A program made the translations under genes and the position numbers. The notes beneath the pieces are model-generated. The model searched no databases. It worked only from the letters and a program-made list of their open reading frames with translations, and had not been told where the DNA came from. From Sinomonas sp. ASV322 (GTDB lineage: Bacteria; Actinomycetota; Actinomycetes; Actinomycetales; Micrococcaceae), in contig NZ_JAVFJJ010000011.1 in assembly GCF_030908245.1 (NCBI RefSeq), positions 1 to 64,000 on the forward strand: a stretch of DNA of 64,000 bases, written 5' to 3'. Of the stretch, positions 7,978 to 15,385 are shown piece after piece. Every line of letters starts with the position of its first letter. Positions within the stretch are counted from its first letter, which is position 1.

Positions 7978-8790
7978 GTGGACGAGCCAACTTCCCGCGG
8001 CCAGCTCACGCCGGACCCGCGCGCGCCGCTCGCGCGCATCGCGGCCCCGGAGTGGGCGAGCCACGCCATCAAGCACTTCTGGATCGCCGAGTGGTCGCTT
8101 CCCGCGGGCGAGCAGTCCCGGCAGCTCGTGCTCGGCTACCCCGTGCTCAACTTCGTCGCCGAACCGGGTCGGCTCGCGGTCTACGGGCCAACGACGACGG
8201 CGGGGACTCGAGTGCTCGAAGGCGCCGGATGGGCGGTGGGCGCCTTGCTGCGCCCCGCGGCCACACCGCTCTTCACGGACCGTCCCGCGAGGTTCGCGAA
8301 CGGGGAACGCGACGTCGCGGCGCCCGGGCTGCACGCCGCCGTCGCCCGCGCGATGACGAGCGCGGCACCTGCGGCCAGCCGCTTCGCCGAGGCGACCCAC
8401 GCCGTCGCCCGCTGGATCGTGGACCGCATCCCCGAGGCCGACGCGCGGGGACTCGAGGCGAACCGCATGGCCGATCTCGCGGACTCCGAGCCGGGGCTCC
8501 TCCGCGTCCCGGACCTCGCGGGGGCCATGGGGGTCTCGGAGCGGACGCTCGAACGGCTCGCCGCCGACTTCCTCGGCCCGACTCCCGCCGCGATCATGCG
8601 CCGGCGGCGTATCCAGCTCGCGGCCGAGCGCCTCCGGACCGATCCCGAGACGGGCCTCGCCGATCTCGCCCAAGAGCTCGGCTACGCGGACCAGCCGCAC
8701 CTCACGCGAGACTTCCGGACCGTGCTCGGCGTGACGCCGCGCGAGTACGCCCGGATGGCGACGACAGCTCCCCGGGCGGCCGCCAGCTAG
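7978..8790 (+). CDS. AraC-family transcriptional regulator
   Basis: The protein has 270 residues with a GTG start. The N-terminal half (about 1-160) is a beta-rich sensing domain of the kind found with AraC regulators of VOC-type genes (HFWIAEWSLPAGEQSRQLV). The C-terminal half has two helix-turn-helix motifs: LAGAMGVSERTLERLAADFL and LADLAQELGYADQPHLTRDF, ending in the AraC signature LGVTPREYARM. The gene is divergent from the VOC gene and is probably its regulator, by position. Confidence 0.9.
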   Translation: MDEPTSRGQLTPDPRAPLARIAAPEWASHAIKHFWIAEWSLPAGEQSRQLVLGYPVLNFVAEPGRLAVYGPTTTAGTRVLEGAGWAVGALLRPAATPLFTDRPARFANGERDVAAPGLHAAVARAMTSAAPAASRFAEATHAVARWIVDRIPEADARGLEANRMADLADSEPGLLRVPDLAGAMGVSERTLERLAADFLGPTPAAIMRRRRIQLAAERLRTDPETGLADLAQELGYADQPHLTRDFRTVLGVTPREYARMATTAPRAAAS

Positions 8791-8832
8791 GCGCGGTACA
8801 GTCGCCTCAAGGGGGGTCCGAAGGAGGCGGGC

Positions 8833-9606
8833 ATGACGATCCCCGAATCGTCCGAGCTTCTGCCGGCCGCGCCCCTCCTCCTCACGACGGAAGAGGTCCG
8901 GCTCCTGTGGGCCTTCGTCCACGGTGACATCATGAACGCGGCCATGCGCGCCTGGCTACGCGCCTCCCTCGGCTTCTGTCCCCGGCACACGTGGGCCTAC
9001 GCGGTCGTGGAGATCGAGCTGTGGGAGGCCGGCGTCGGCGGACGCGGCGGGCACCAGCCGTTCGACGTGAGCGTGCTCTACGAATACCTTGCGCGCGACT
9101 TCGCACGGCGCCTCGCCCTCCCGCACGGCTGGGGCCGGCGCCCCGAGACGGTGCTCGTGCCGTCTCGCCGCTGCTATCTGTGCACGCAGCTCGAGGTGCC
9201 GCTCAAGGACGGCTTCGCGCTCGGCTACGCGAATTCGGACAGCGCGTCGCTCGCCGCCGAGGCGAATCTTCTCCTCCACACGCGGCGTTGGTGCGAGGCG
9301 ACCGCGGACGAATGGAGCGACCGCGCGTGTCCCGCCTGCCTCGGGGTCCCCGGCGAGGCGCTCCTATGCCGCGCGCACCTCGCCGAACGGGTGCGCTCCG
9401 GCGAGGCGGACGACGGCGACCTGACCGCGTCGTCCCGCTTGCTCACCTCACTCGCGGATCGGCTTGCGATCCTCTCGACCTCCATGACGGCATCGGGCCA
9501 GCCCGCGGATACCGAGACCGAGGCGAGCTGGATCGAGACGCTCGGCTTCTTCGCGGGGTGGCGCTTCCCGGCGTTCCTCGCGGGCCTTGGTGGGCCCGCA
9601 GGGTGA
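8833..9606 (+). CDS. Cysteine/histidine-rich cytoplasmic protein of unknown function
   Basis: The protein has 257 residues and no signal peptide or membrane helix. Four Cys/His clusters are spaced along it: FCPRHTW (about 47), CYLCTQL (about 114), ACPACLG (about 163) and LLCRAHL (about 180). Together they look like a structural metal (zinc) site. This arrangement resembles uncharacterised DUF6062-like proteins, but the match is from memory of the motif pattern only. It follows the AraC gene by 42 bases with an AAGGAGG site before the ATG. No function is assigned. Confidence 0.7.
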   Translation: MTIPESSELLPAAPLLLTTEEVRLLWAFVHGDIMNAAMRAWLRASLGFCPRHTWAYAVVEIELWEAGVGGRGGHQPFDVSVLYEYLARDFARRLALPHGWGRRPETVLVPSRRCYLCTQLEVPLKDGFALGYANSDSASLAAEANLLLHTRRWCEATADEWSDRACPACLGVPGEALLCRAHLAERVRSGEADDGDLTASSRLLTSLADRLAILSTSMTASGQPADTETEASWIETLGFFAGWRFPAFLAGLGGPAG

Positions 9607-9672
9607 GCGCCCCGAGAGGTGATTGGGGACGCCCGGCCACCTCCCGCCCCAAAAGCGACGGCGCCCCTGCCC

Positions 9673-11265
9673 TCACCCCCGCGCGCGGAGCTCCCGCCGC
9701 AGGATCTTGCCAGAAGCCGACTTCGGGATCGCGTCCACGAACTCGACCAGCCGCACGCGCTTGAACGACGCCACGTGCCCGGCAACGAACTCCATGACGT
9801 CGCCGTCCCCCAGCTCGACCCCAGCCTGGGGGACGACGAAAGCCTTGGGCACCTCTTCGCCGTCGTCCGCGCGGACGCCGATGACCGCCGCGTCGGCGAT
9901 CTGCGGATGTGCGAGCAGTACGGCCTCGAGCTCGGCGGGCGCAATCTGGTAGCCCTTGTACTTGATGAGCTCCTTGAGCCGGTCGACGATCGTCACGATG
10001 CCGTCCGCCGTGACGGTCGCGATGTCGCCGGTGTGGAGGAAGCCGTCGGGGTCGATGGTGGCGGCCGTTGCGTCGGGCTGGTTGAGGTAGCCCAGCATGA
10101 CCTGCGGCCCGCGGACGAGGAGCTCGCCGCGCGGACTCTCGCCCTCAGCCGGGATCTCGATCTCCTCGCCGGTCGCGGGATCGAGGAGCTTGCACTGGGT
10201 GTTCGGCAGCGAGTAGCCGATCGAATCGAGAGGAATGCGGTCTGCGGCTTCGAGCGGGATGACATGGGAGACCGGGCTCAGCTCGGTCATGCCATAGCCC
10301 TGGGTCACGACGCACCCAAGTCGGCGGGCGACCGCGCGGCCCAGCTCGCCGTCGAGCGGCGCCGCGCCCGAGACCGCCGCGCGCACGGTCGAAAGATCGT
10401 ACGCCGCAACGAGCGGATGCTTCGCGAGCGCGACCGCGATGGGCGGCGCGATGTACAGGAACGTGCACCGATGGTCCTGGATGACGCGCAGGAACTCGGC
10501 GAGGTCGAACTTGGGCATCGTGACGAGCCGCGCCCGCGAGGAGAAGGCCAGGTTGAGCAGGACGGTCAGCCCATAGATGTGGAAGAACGGCAGGACGGCG
10601 AGGACCACGTCGTCCTGAGAGGTGCCGAGCGGAGCCCGCGATTGCGCCACATTCGCGACGAGGTTGTACTGGCTCAGCATGACGCCCTTCGGCGTGCCGC
10701 TCGTGCCCGAGGAGTACGGGATGACCGCCACCGCGTGCGGGTCGATCTCCACTCCGGGCGCCGGTAGGCCCGCTCGCAGGGCGTCCGCGAGGGAGGGATG
10801 GCCGGCCGCGGTCGCGGCAGCGCCGCCGTCGAGCACGACGAGCCGTTCGGCCGGGATGCCGGCGTCCCGCGCGGCGGCCTCGGCCCGATCGAGGAAGGGG
10901 CTTACGGTGACAAGCCATTCGGCGCCCGCGTCCTTGAGCTGCCGCGCGGTCTCGTCGGCCGTATAGAGGGCGTTGACCGTGGTCACCGCCGCGCCCGCGC
11001 GGAGGATCCCATGGAAGACGACGGCGAAGGCGGGAACGTTGGGGCAGAACAGGCCTAGCGTGGTCCCCGGTCCTACGTCGCGGCCCGCGAGCCACCCGGC
11101 GAGGGCGTCAATGCGGGCGACAAGCTGCCCGTACGTGGTCTCGGCACCTGTCGTACCGTCCACGACGGCCACGCGATCCAGGTCGTCGGGGGTCAGGTCG
11201 CCAAACAGGTACTCGTAGAGCGTCGTCTCGGGGATCACGACGTCGGGATATGGGCTCGCGAACAT
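9673..11265 (-). CDS. 4-coumarate-CoA-ligase-like acyl-CoA synthetase
   Basis: The protein has 530 residues from the ATG at 11265, preceded by TGGAG. The same frame stays open upstream, but its sequence there is low-quality. Adenylate-forming enzyme motifs appear in order: YSSGTSGTPKGV (P-loop, about 180), QGYGMTELSP (about 328), HTGDIATV with DGIVTIVDRLKELIKYKG (about 415-435), and PKSASGKILRREL holding the catalytic lysine near the C-terminus. It activates a carboxylic acid as AMP ester and transfers it to CoA. The overall sequence resembles 4-coumarate-CoA ligases more than short-chain synthetases, but the substrate is not established. It is downstream of an SRPBCC gene on the same strand. 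Confidence 0.9.
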   Translation of the reverse strand: MFASPYPDVVIPETTLYEYLFGDLTPDDLDRVAVVDGTTGAETTYGQLVARIDALAGWLAGRDVGPGTTLGLFCPNVPAFAVVFHGILRAGAAVTTVNALYTADETARQLKDAGAEWLVTVSPFLDRAEAAARDAGIPAERLVVLDGGAAATAAGHPSLADALRAGLPAPGVEIDPHAVAVIPYSSGTSGTPKGVMLSQYNLVANVAQSRAPLGTSQDDVVLAVLPFFHIYGLTVLLNLAFSSRARLVTMPKFDLAEFLRVIQDHRCTFLYIAPPIAVALAKHPLVAAYDLSTVRAAVSGAAPLDGELGRAVARRLGCVVTQGYGMTELSPVSHVIPLEAADRIPLDSIGYSLPNTQCKLLDPATGEEIEIPAEGESPRGELLVRGPQVMLGYLNQPDATAATIDPDGFLHTGDIATVTADGIVTIVDRLKELIKYKGYQIAPAELEAVLLAHPQIADAAVIGVRADDGEEVPKAFVVPQAGVELGDGDVMEFVAGHVASFKRVRLVEFVDAIPKSASGKILRRELRARG

Positions 11266-11420
11266 GGCTCCATTGCAGTCGTTCCCCCGCGAACGGGCAA
11301 GGCCTCGCGTTCCCGTCCGGTTGTGAACTTCCAATCGATCGGGAACGCGGCGTGTCGCGGGCTGGACACGCGAAGCGCCTTGAACAAGCGGACCGGGGCG
11401 CAGGGAGTCGAGAAGGACGC

Positions 11421-11906
11421 TCAGTCTTCGTGCGTGCTGTTGACCGTGATCCTTGAACCTAGCCGTCGGGCCAACGCCTCGCCGCCTTCCTTCATCAGGA
11501 CATCGTGGTTCCACCTGAACGCGGGCCTGAGGAGATGGCCGGCCAAATTCATCCACAGCTTGGTCGTGGCGACCTTCCACCTGAAGATTGTGGTCGTCGT
11601 CCCGTCTGCCTCCCCCAACTCCCACCTGCCCGATCCCTGGAGCTGGCCTCGAGCCACAAATTCGAGAACACGCGGAGGCTCCCGGACAATGATCTCGGAC
11701 TCGAACGTCAGGGAATATGGCAGGGCCGTGGTCCAATGCACGCGATCTACCCGCCCAATTCCGTCTTTGTCGCCGGGGCGAATCAGGTCGACTCGAGCAA
11801 CGTACTTCCACCACTGCGGATATGCCTTTGAATCTACGATGACGTCCCACACTTGCTCGCTGGGCGCATCGATGTCCCAGCGTGTCACAAACGAATACTG
11901 GGCCAT
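11421..11906 (-). CDS. SRPBCC (START-like) family protein
   Basis: The protein has 161 residues. The polyketide-cyclase/START pattern is clear: an N-terminal strand (FVTRWDIDAPSEQVWDVIVD), the helix YPQWWKYVARVDLI, and a C-terminal long helix (NHDVLMKEGGEALARRLG). Members bind hydrophobic ligands in a helix-grip fold. No catalytic residue can be identified. It lies 155 bases upstream of the acyl-CoA synthetase gene and on the same strand, so the two may be co-transcribed. Confidence 0.85.
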   Translation of the reverse strand: MAQYSFVTRWDIDAPSEQVWDVIVDSKAYPQWWKYVARVDLIRPGDKDGIGRVDRVHWTTALPYSLTFESEIIVREPPRVLEFVARGQLQGSGRWELGEADGTTTTIFRWKVATTKLWMNLAGHLLRPAFRWNHDVLMKEGGEALARRLGSRITVNSTHED

Positions 11907-12075
11907 GCCTGACCTCCAAAGCTGAAGATCTTCGTCGGCGGTCTGAACCGACCTGCTGCAGTTCTAACAGGTGCCAAGGCTGCAGCCAAGGAAACGCATC
12001 GTCGCATTCTGCGCGACTCCCGGTCAGGCGCTAGCCCGACCCGCGAATGTGAGCGAAGAACGCTGAACGGCCTCC

Positions 12076-13023
12076 TTACGCTCCGGCCGCCGTGAGCCGT
12101 TCCCCTAGGGCGCGCATGGCGTCGCGCAGCTCGGGCGGATCCAGCACGGTGACGGGCCAGCCGAGCCGCACCACGTGGTACGCGATGTAGTCGAGGTTGT
12201 CCGCCCCGGCCGTGAGCACCGAGTGGCCGTCCCCGTCCGATTCGACGACCGCCATGGTCGAGGGAACGCGCGCGGCAACTTCCTCGGCCGGCGCCGCTAT
12301 CCGCACCCTCGCGACGAACTGGTACGGCGCCTGGGTGATGGACGCTCGGACATACTCGACGGCGTCGGGCGCGTCTCGCTGCCTGAACCGCCACCCTGTT
12401 CCGCGCGCGGCCGCCATGCGGTCGAGGCGGAACGTGCGCCAGTCGTCCCTGTCGAGGTCCCAGGCCATGAGATACCAGCGCCGTCCCGCGGCGACGAGCC
12501 GATAGGGCTCGACGCGGCGTTCGCGTCGCTCGCCGTCGGCCTTCGTGTAGTCGAAGGTCGCGCGCTCGGGCGTACGGATCGCGCGGGCGAGGGCGACGAG
12601 CACGTCGGCGTCGACGGCCGTCACGGGGCTGTCGAGGCTCACCGTCGCCTCGATGACCCCCTTGACTTCGGAGCGGAGCCTCGCCGGGAGGACCTGGTCG
12701 AGCTTCGCGAGGGAGCGGACTGCCGCCTCGCCGAGGCCTGCAACCGTCCCGCCCGCCGCAAGGCGGAGGCTCACCGCGACGGCGACCGCTTCCTCGTCGT
12801 CAAGGAGGAGGGGCGGCAGCGCCTTGCCCGCACCGAGCTGGTAGCCGCCCCCTGTTCCGTGTTCGGCCCGGACGGGGTAGCCGAGCTCGCGCAGGCGCTC
12901 GACGTCCCTCCGGACGCTGCGCGTCGTGACGCCGAGCCGCTCGGCGAGCTCGGCTCCCGTCCAGACGGGCCGCGATTGCAGGAGGTTGAGCAGGCTCAGG
13001 ACTCGCTGGGTCGTGTCTCCCAT
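12076..13023 (-). CDS. WYL-domain (YafY-type) transcriptional regulator
   Basis: The protein has 315 residues from the ATG at 13023 (MGDTTQRVLSLL). Domains in order: HTH_11 winged helix (residues of about 1-60; GAELAERLGVTTRSVRRDVE, GYPVRAEHGTGGGYQLG), then a WYL domain with PYRLVAAGRRWYLMAWDLDR (about 190), then the WCX C-terminal extension. WYL regulators sense nucleic-acid or small-molecule ligands. Two 15-bp inverted repeats in the divergent intergenic region (13047-13061 and 13084-13098) are candidate self-operators. The divergent gene is a small protein of unknown function. Confidence 0.9.
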   Translation of the reverse strand: MGDTTQRVLSLLNLLQSRPVWTGAELAERLGVTTRSVRRDVERLRELGYPVRAEHGTGGGYQLGAGKALPPLLLDDEEAVAVAVSLRLAAGGTVAGLGEAAVRSLAKLDQVLPARLRSEVKGVIEATVSLDSPVTAVDADVLVALARAIRTPERATFDYTKADGERRERRVEPYRLVAAGRRWYLMAWDLDRDDWRTFRLDRMAAARGTGWRFRQRDAPDAVEYVRASITQAPYQFVARVRIAAPAEEVAARVPSTMAVVESDGDGHSVLTAGADNLDYIAYHVVRLGWPVTVLDPPELRDAMRALGERLTAAGA

Positions 13024-13046
13024 GAAGACATGATGACGCGGAATCC

Positions 13047-13098
13047 GGACAGGATCTGTCCTCAACGCGCCCGCCGAGGCAGCGGACCGAAGCTGTCC
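13047..13098. promoter_or_regulatory. Two 15-bp inverted repeats, candidate WYL-regulator operators
   Basis: GGACAG-GAT-CTGTCC at 13047-13061 is a perfect inverted repeat. GGACCG-AAG-CTGTCC at 13084-13098 is the same with one mismatch and the same 3-bp spacer. They lie 37 bp apart, between the divergent start codons at 13023 and 13152. Confidence 0.5.
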
Positions 13099-13151
13099 TC
13101 ATCGCCGAGGAGACTTGAGGCAGCCCCAGGAAGAACAACGAGGAGATCATC

Positions 13152-13400
13152 ATGAGCACGGTTGCTGGGCACAGTTCCGCACGGCGGTTGACGACGAAGC
13201 AGCGCACGACGACGGCGCGCCCCGCCTCGCGCGGCGCGCACACCCGCAATCCGCGACGCGTCGAGGAACCGCGCGAGCAGGGAATCATGGCGCGGCTCCG
13301 GGCCGCATGGCGCGACGGCGCCCGGATGTCACGGGCGATCGACGACGCCCGCGAGGCCGCGTGGATGGCTGCAGGCGCGCGGGGCCATCGTCTCTGGTAG
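13152..13400 (+). CDS. Small basic hypothetical protein
   Basis: The protein has 82 residues, is strongly basic in its first half (Arg/Thr/Ala-rich), and has an amphipathic C-terminal helix (MARLRAAWRDGARMSRAIDD). An excellent GAGGAG site lies 8 bases before the ATG, which supports real translation despite the small size. It is divergent from the WYL regulator and shares its operator-containing promoter region, so it is a likely target. A second ATG at codon 46 begins the better-structured half. No family is recognised. Confidence 0.55.
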   Translation: MSTVAGHSSARRLTTKQRTTTARPASRGAHTRNPRRVEEPREQGIMARLRAAWRDGARMSRAIDDAREAAWMAAGARGHRLW

Positions 13401-13409
13401 CGCAGGGCC

Positions 13410-14015
13410 CTACCCGAGCCACGCGAGGAGCATCCGCCACAGCCCCACGATGACCGCGCCGCCGAATACCGCCCCGGCCGCGAGCTGCGCCGGAGTGTGT
13501 GCGCGCAGGACGATCCGCGACCACATGACCACGGGGACGAGCAGAAGCGCGGGCCACCACGCTGGGCCGAAGAGGAACATGAGCGAAACCGCGGCGGACG
13601 TGATAGCCGCCGCGTGACCGCTGATCTTCCATACGAGACTCACGAGGGCGAGGAGGGCGATGCCGCCCACGAGCGCGAGGACCATCGCGATGACGCTCGC
13701 GGGCGCCTTGAGGAACGCGAGCACGCCGAGGCCCGCGAGCACGACGACGAGCGAGAGTGCGAGGACCGGACCGCGCTGCCGGCGGTCGCTCACGTGGTGA
13801 TCCGAAACCTTCCCGGCGCGGACGAGGGCGACGAGGACGAGGAACGGAACAACGCACGTGAACACGGCCGCGATCACGCCGTACCAGATCGTCTCCGGAA
13901 AGCCCGGACTGCCCGCGGGGCTCAGCACCATCATGACGGCGACGACGATGGGCGGCTGGAACACCTCGGTGATCACGCGGGCGGCGGCATAGCGCCCCGG
14001 CAGGCCGAACAGCAC
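13410..14015 (-). CDS. PAP2-like membrane phosphatase family protein
   Basis: The protein has 201 residues with a GTG start. Five to six hydrophobic segments are visible. The PAP2 motifs are recognisable but degraded: KISGH (about 141) corresponds to the PSGH block, and SRIVLRAHTPAQLAAGA (about 176) to the SR..L..H...D block, in which the usual Asp is Gln. The first KxxxxxRP motif is not obvious. It may be a divergent lipid-phosphate phosphatase or an inactive member. It is convergent with the preceding small gene, with a gap of 9 bases. Confidence 0.75.
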   Translation of the reverse strand: MLFGLPGRYAAARVITEVFQPPIVVAVMMVLSPAGSPGFPETIWYGVIAAVFTCVVPFLVLVALVRAGKVSDHHVSDRRQRGPVLALSLVVVLAGLGVLAFLKAPASVIAMVLALVGGIALLALVSLVWKISGHAAAITSAAVSLMFLFGPAWWPALLLVPVVMWSRIVLRAHTPAQLAAGAVFGGAVIVGLWRMLLAWLG

Positions 14016-14098
14016 GCGGCCAGTCTGCCATCTCCCATCGGGGCCCGCCTAACCGCGCCGCCGAAGCCGAGTCACGGGAGGACCGCTAGCCTTGCCTC

Positions 14099-15271
14099 GT
14101 GGACGCCGAAGTCTCTGACCCCTCCGACCTCATCTCCTTCAACGCGCTCCTCACCGACGAGGAGGCCGCCGCTCGCGATCGCGTCCGGGAGTTCGTGCGC
14201 GCGGAGATCAAGCCGAACATCGCGCGCTGGTACGAGGAGGCGCGCTTCCCGCTCGAGATCGTCCCCGAGCTCGGCCGCCTCGGGCTCCTCGGCATGCACC
14301 TCAGCGGCTACGGCTGCGCGGGCCGCTCCGCCGTCGAGTACGGGCTCGCGGGCGCCGAGCTCGAAGCCGGCGATTCGGGGCTGCGAACGTTCGTCTCCGT
14401 GCAGGGTTCACTCGCGATGTCCGCGATCTCCAAGCACGGCTCCGACGACCAGAAAGAGGAGTGGCTCCCCCGCATGGCCGCGGGCGAGGCGATCGGCTGC
14501 TTCGGGCTCACCGAGCCGACCGCGGGTTCGGACCCGGGAGCGATGCGCACGTTTGCGCGCCGTGACGGCGCGGATTGGCTGCTCTCGGGGAGCAAGCGGT
14601 GGATCGGTCTCGCCTCGGTCGCGCAGGTCGCCGTGATCTGGGCGCAGACGGACGACGGCGTGCGCGGCTTCGTCGTGCCGACGTCCAGTCCCGGGTTCAC
14701 GGCGACGCCGATCGAGCCGAAGCTCTCGATGCGTGCGTCAATTCAATGCGACGTCCGCCTTGACGACGTGCGGCTGCCCGCAAGCGCCGTCCTTCCGGGG
14801 GCGGTCGGGTTGCGCGGGCCGTTCTCCTGCCTCAACGAGGCCCGGTACGGGATCATCTGGGGCGCGATGGGCGCTGCCCGCGACGCGTTCGAGGATGCCC
14901 TCGCCTATTCGAAGGAGCGCCTCCAGTTCGGCAGGACGCTCGCGGGCTATCAGCTCACGCAGGAGAAGCTCGTCAACATGGCGCTCGAGATCAACAAGGG
15001 CTTCCTCCTTGCGCTGCACCTCGGACGGCTCAAGGACGCCGGCCAGCTCGCGCCCCACCAGGTCAGCGTCGGGAAGCTCAACAACTGCCGCGAGGCGATC
15101 GAGATCTGCCGCGAGGCCCGAACGATCCTCGGCGGCAACGGCATCACACTCGACTATTCGCCGCTGCGGCACGCGAACAACCTCGAATCCGTCCGGACGT
15201 ACGAGGGCACCGACGAGGTGCACACGCTGATCCTCGGCCAGCAGCTCACGGGCGTGGCGGCGTTCCGGTGA
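14099..15271 (+). CDS. Acyl-CoA dehydrogenase, glutaryl-CoA-dehydrogenase-like
   Basis: The protein has 390 residues with a GTG start. FAD/acyl-CoA dehydrogenase signatures are present: CFGLTEPTAGSDPG (about 140), KRWIGLASVAQVAVIWA, and the C-terminal catalytic Glu in YEGTDEVH (Glu369). SVQGSLAMSAI, LNEARYGIIWGA and SMRAS closely follow glutaryl-CoA dehydrogenases, which oxidise and decarboxylate glutaryl-CoA in lysine/tryptophan breakdown. The Arg that binds the distal carboxylate is plausible within these blocks but was not verified. It stands alone here, with no other glutarate gene adjacent. Confidence 0.85.
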   Translation: MDAEVSDPSDLISFNALLTDEEAAARDRVREFVRAEIKPNIARWYEEARFPLEIVPELGRLGLLGMHLSGYGCAGRSAVEYGLAGAELEAGDSGLRTFVSVQGSLAMSAISKHGSDDQKEEWLPRMAAGEAIGCFGLTEPTAGSDPGAMRTFARRDGADWLLSGSKRWIGLASVAQVAVIWAQTDDGVRGFVVPTSSPGFTATPIEPKLSMRASIQCDVRLDDVRLPASAVLPGAVGLRGPFSCLNEARYGIIWGAMGAARDAFEDALAYSKERLQFGRTLAGYQLTQEKLVNMALEINKGFLLALHLGRLKDAGQLAPHQVSVGKLNNCREAIEICREARTILGGNGITLDYSPLRHANNLESVRTYEGTDEVHTLILGQQLTGVAAFR

Positions 15272-15283
15272 GCGCCTCCGCCG

Positions 15284-15342
15284 CATGACCGTCCCTCGGG
15301 GCCACAACCGTCCCTTGAGGGCGCGAATAAGGGACGGTCATG
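15284..15342. terminator. Inverted-repeat element between convergent genes
   Basis: CATGACCGTCCCT (15284-15296) pairs perfectly with AGGGACGGTCATG (15330-15342). The 33-nt loop contains a further ACCGTCCCTT copy. It lies between convergent genes ending at 15271 and 15386, so it can act as a bidirectional terminator. The reiterated phrase suggests a dispersed intergenic repeat. Confidence 0.6.
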
Positions 15343-15385
15343 TCGGCTTCCGACGGTTATGCGTGCAACCAGGTGGGCTGACGCG

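Noticed and set aside
11266-11919. N-terminal extension of the acyl-CoA synthetase to 748 residues
   Set aside because: The extra residues are Arg/Pro-rich, show no domain, and lie opposite the SRPBCC gene. The family start fits the ATG at 11265.
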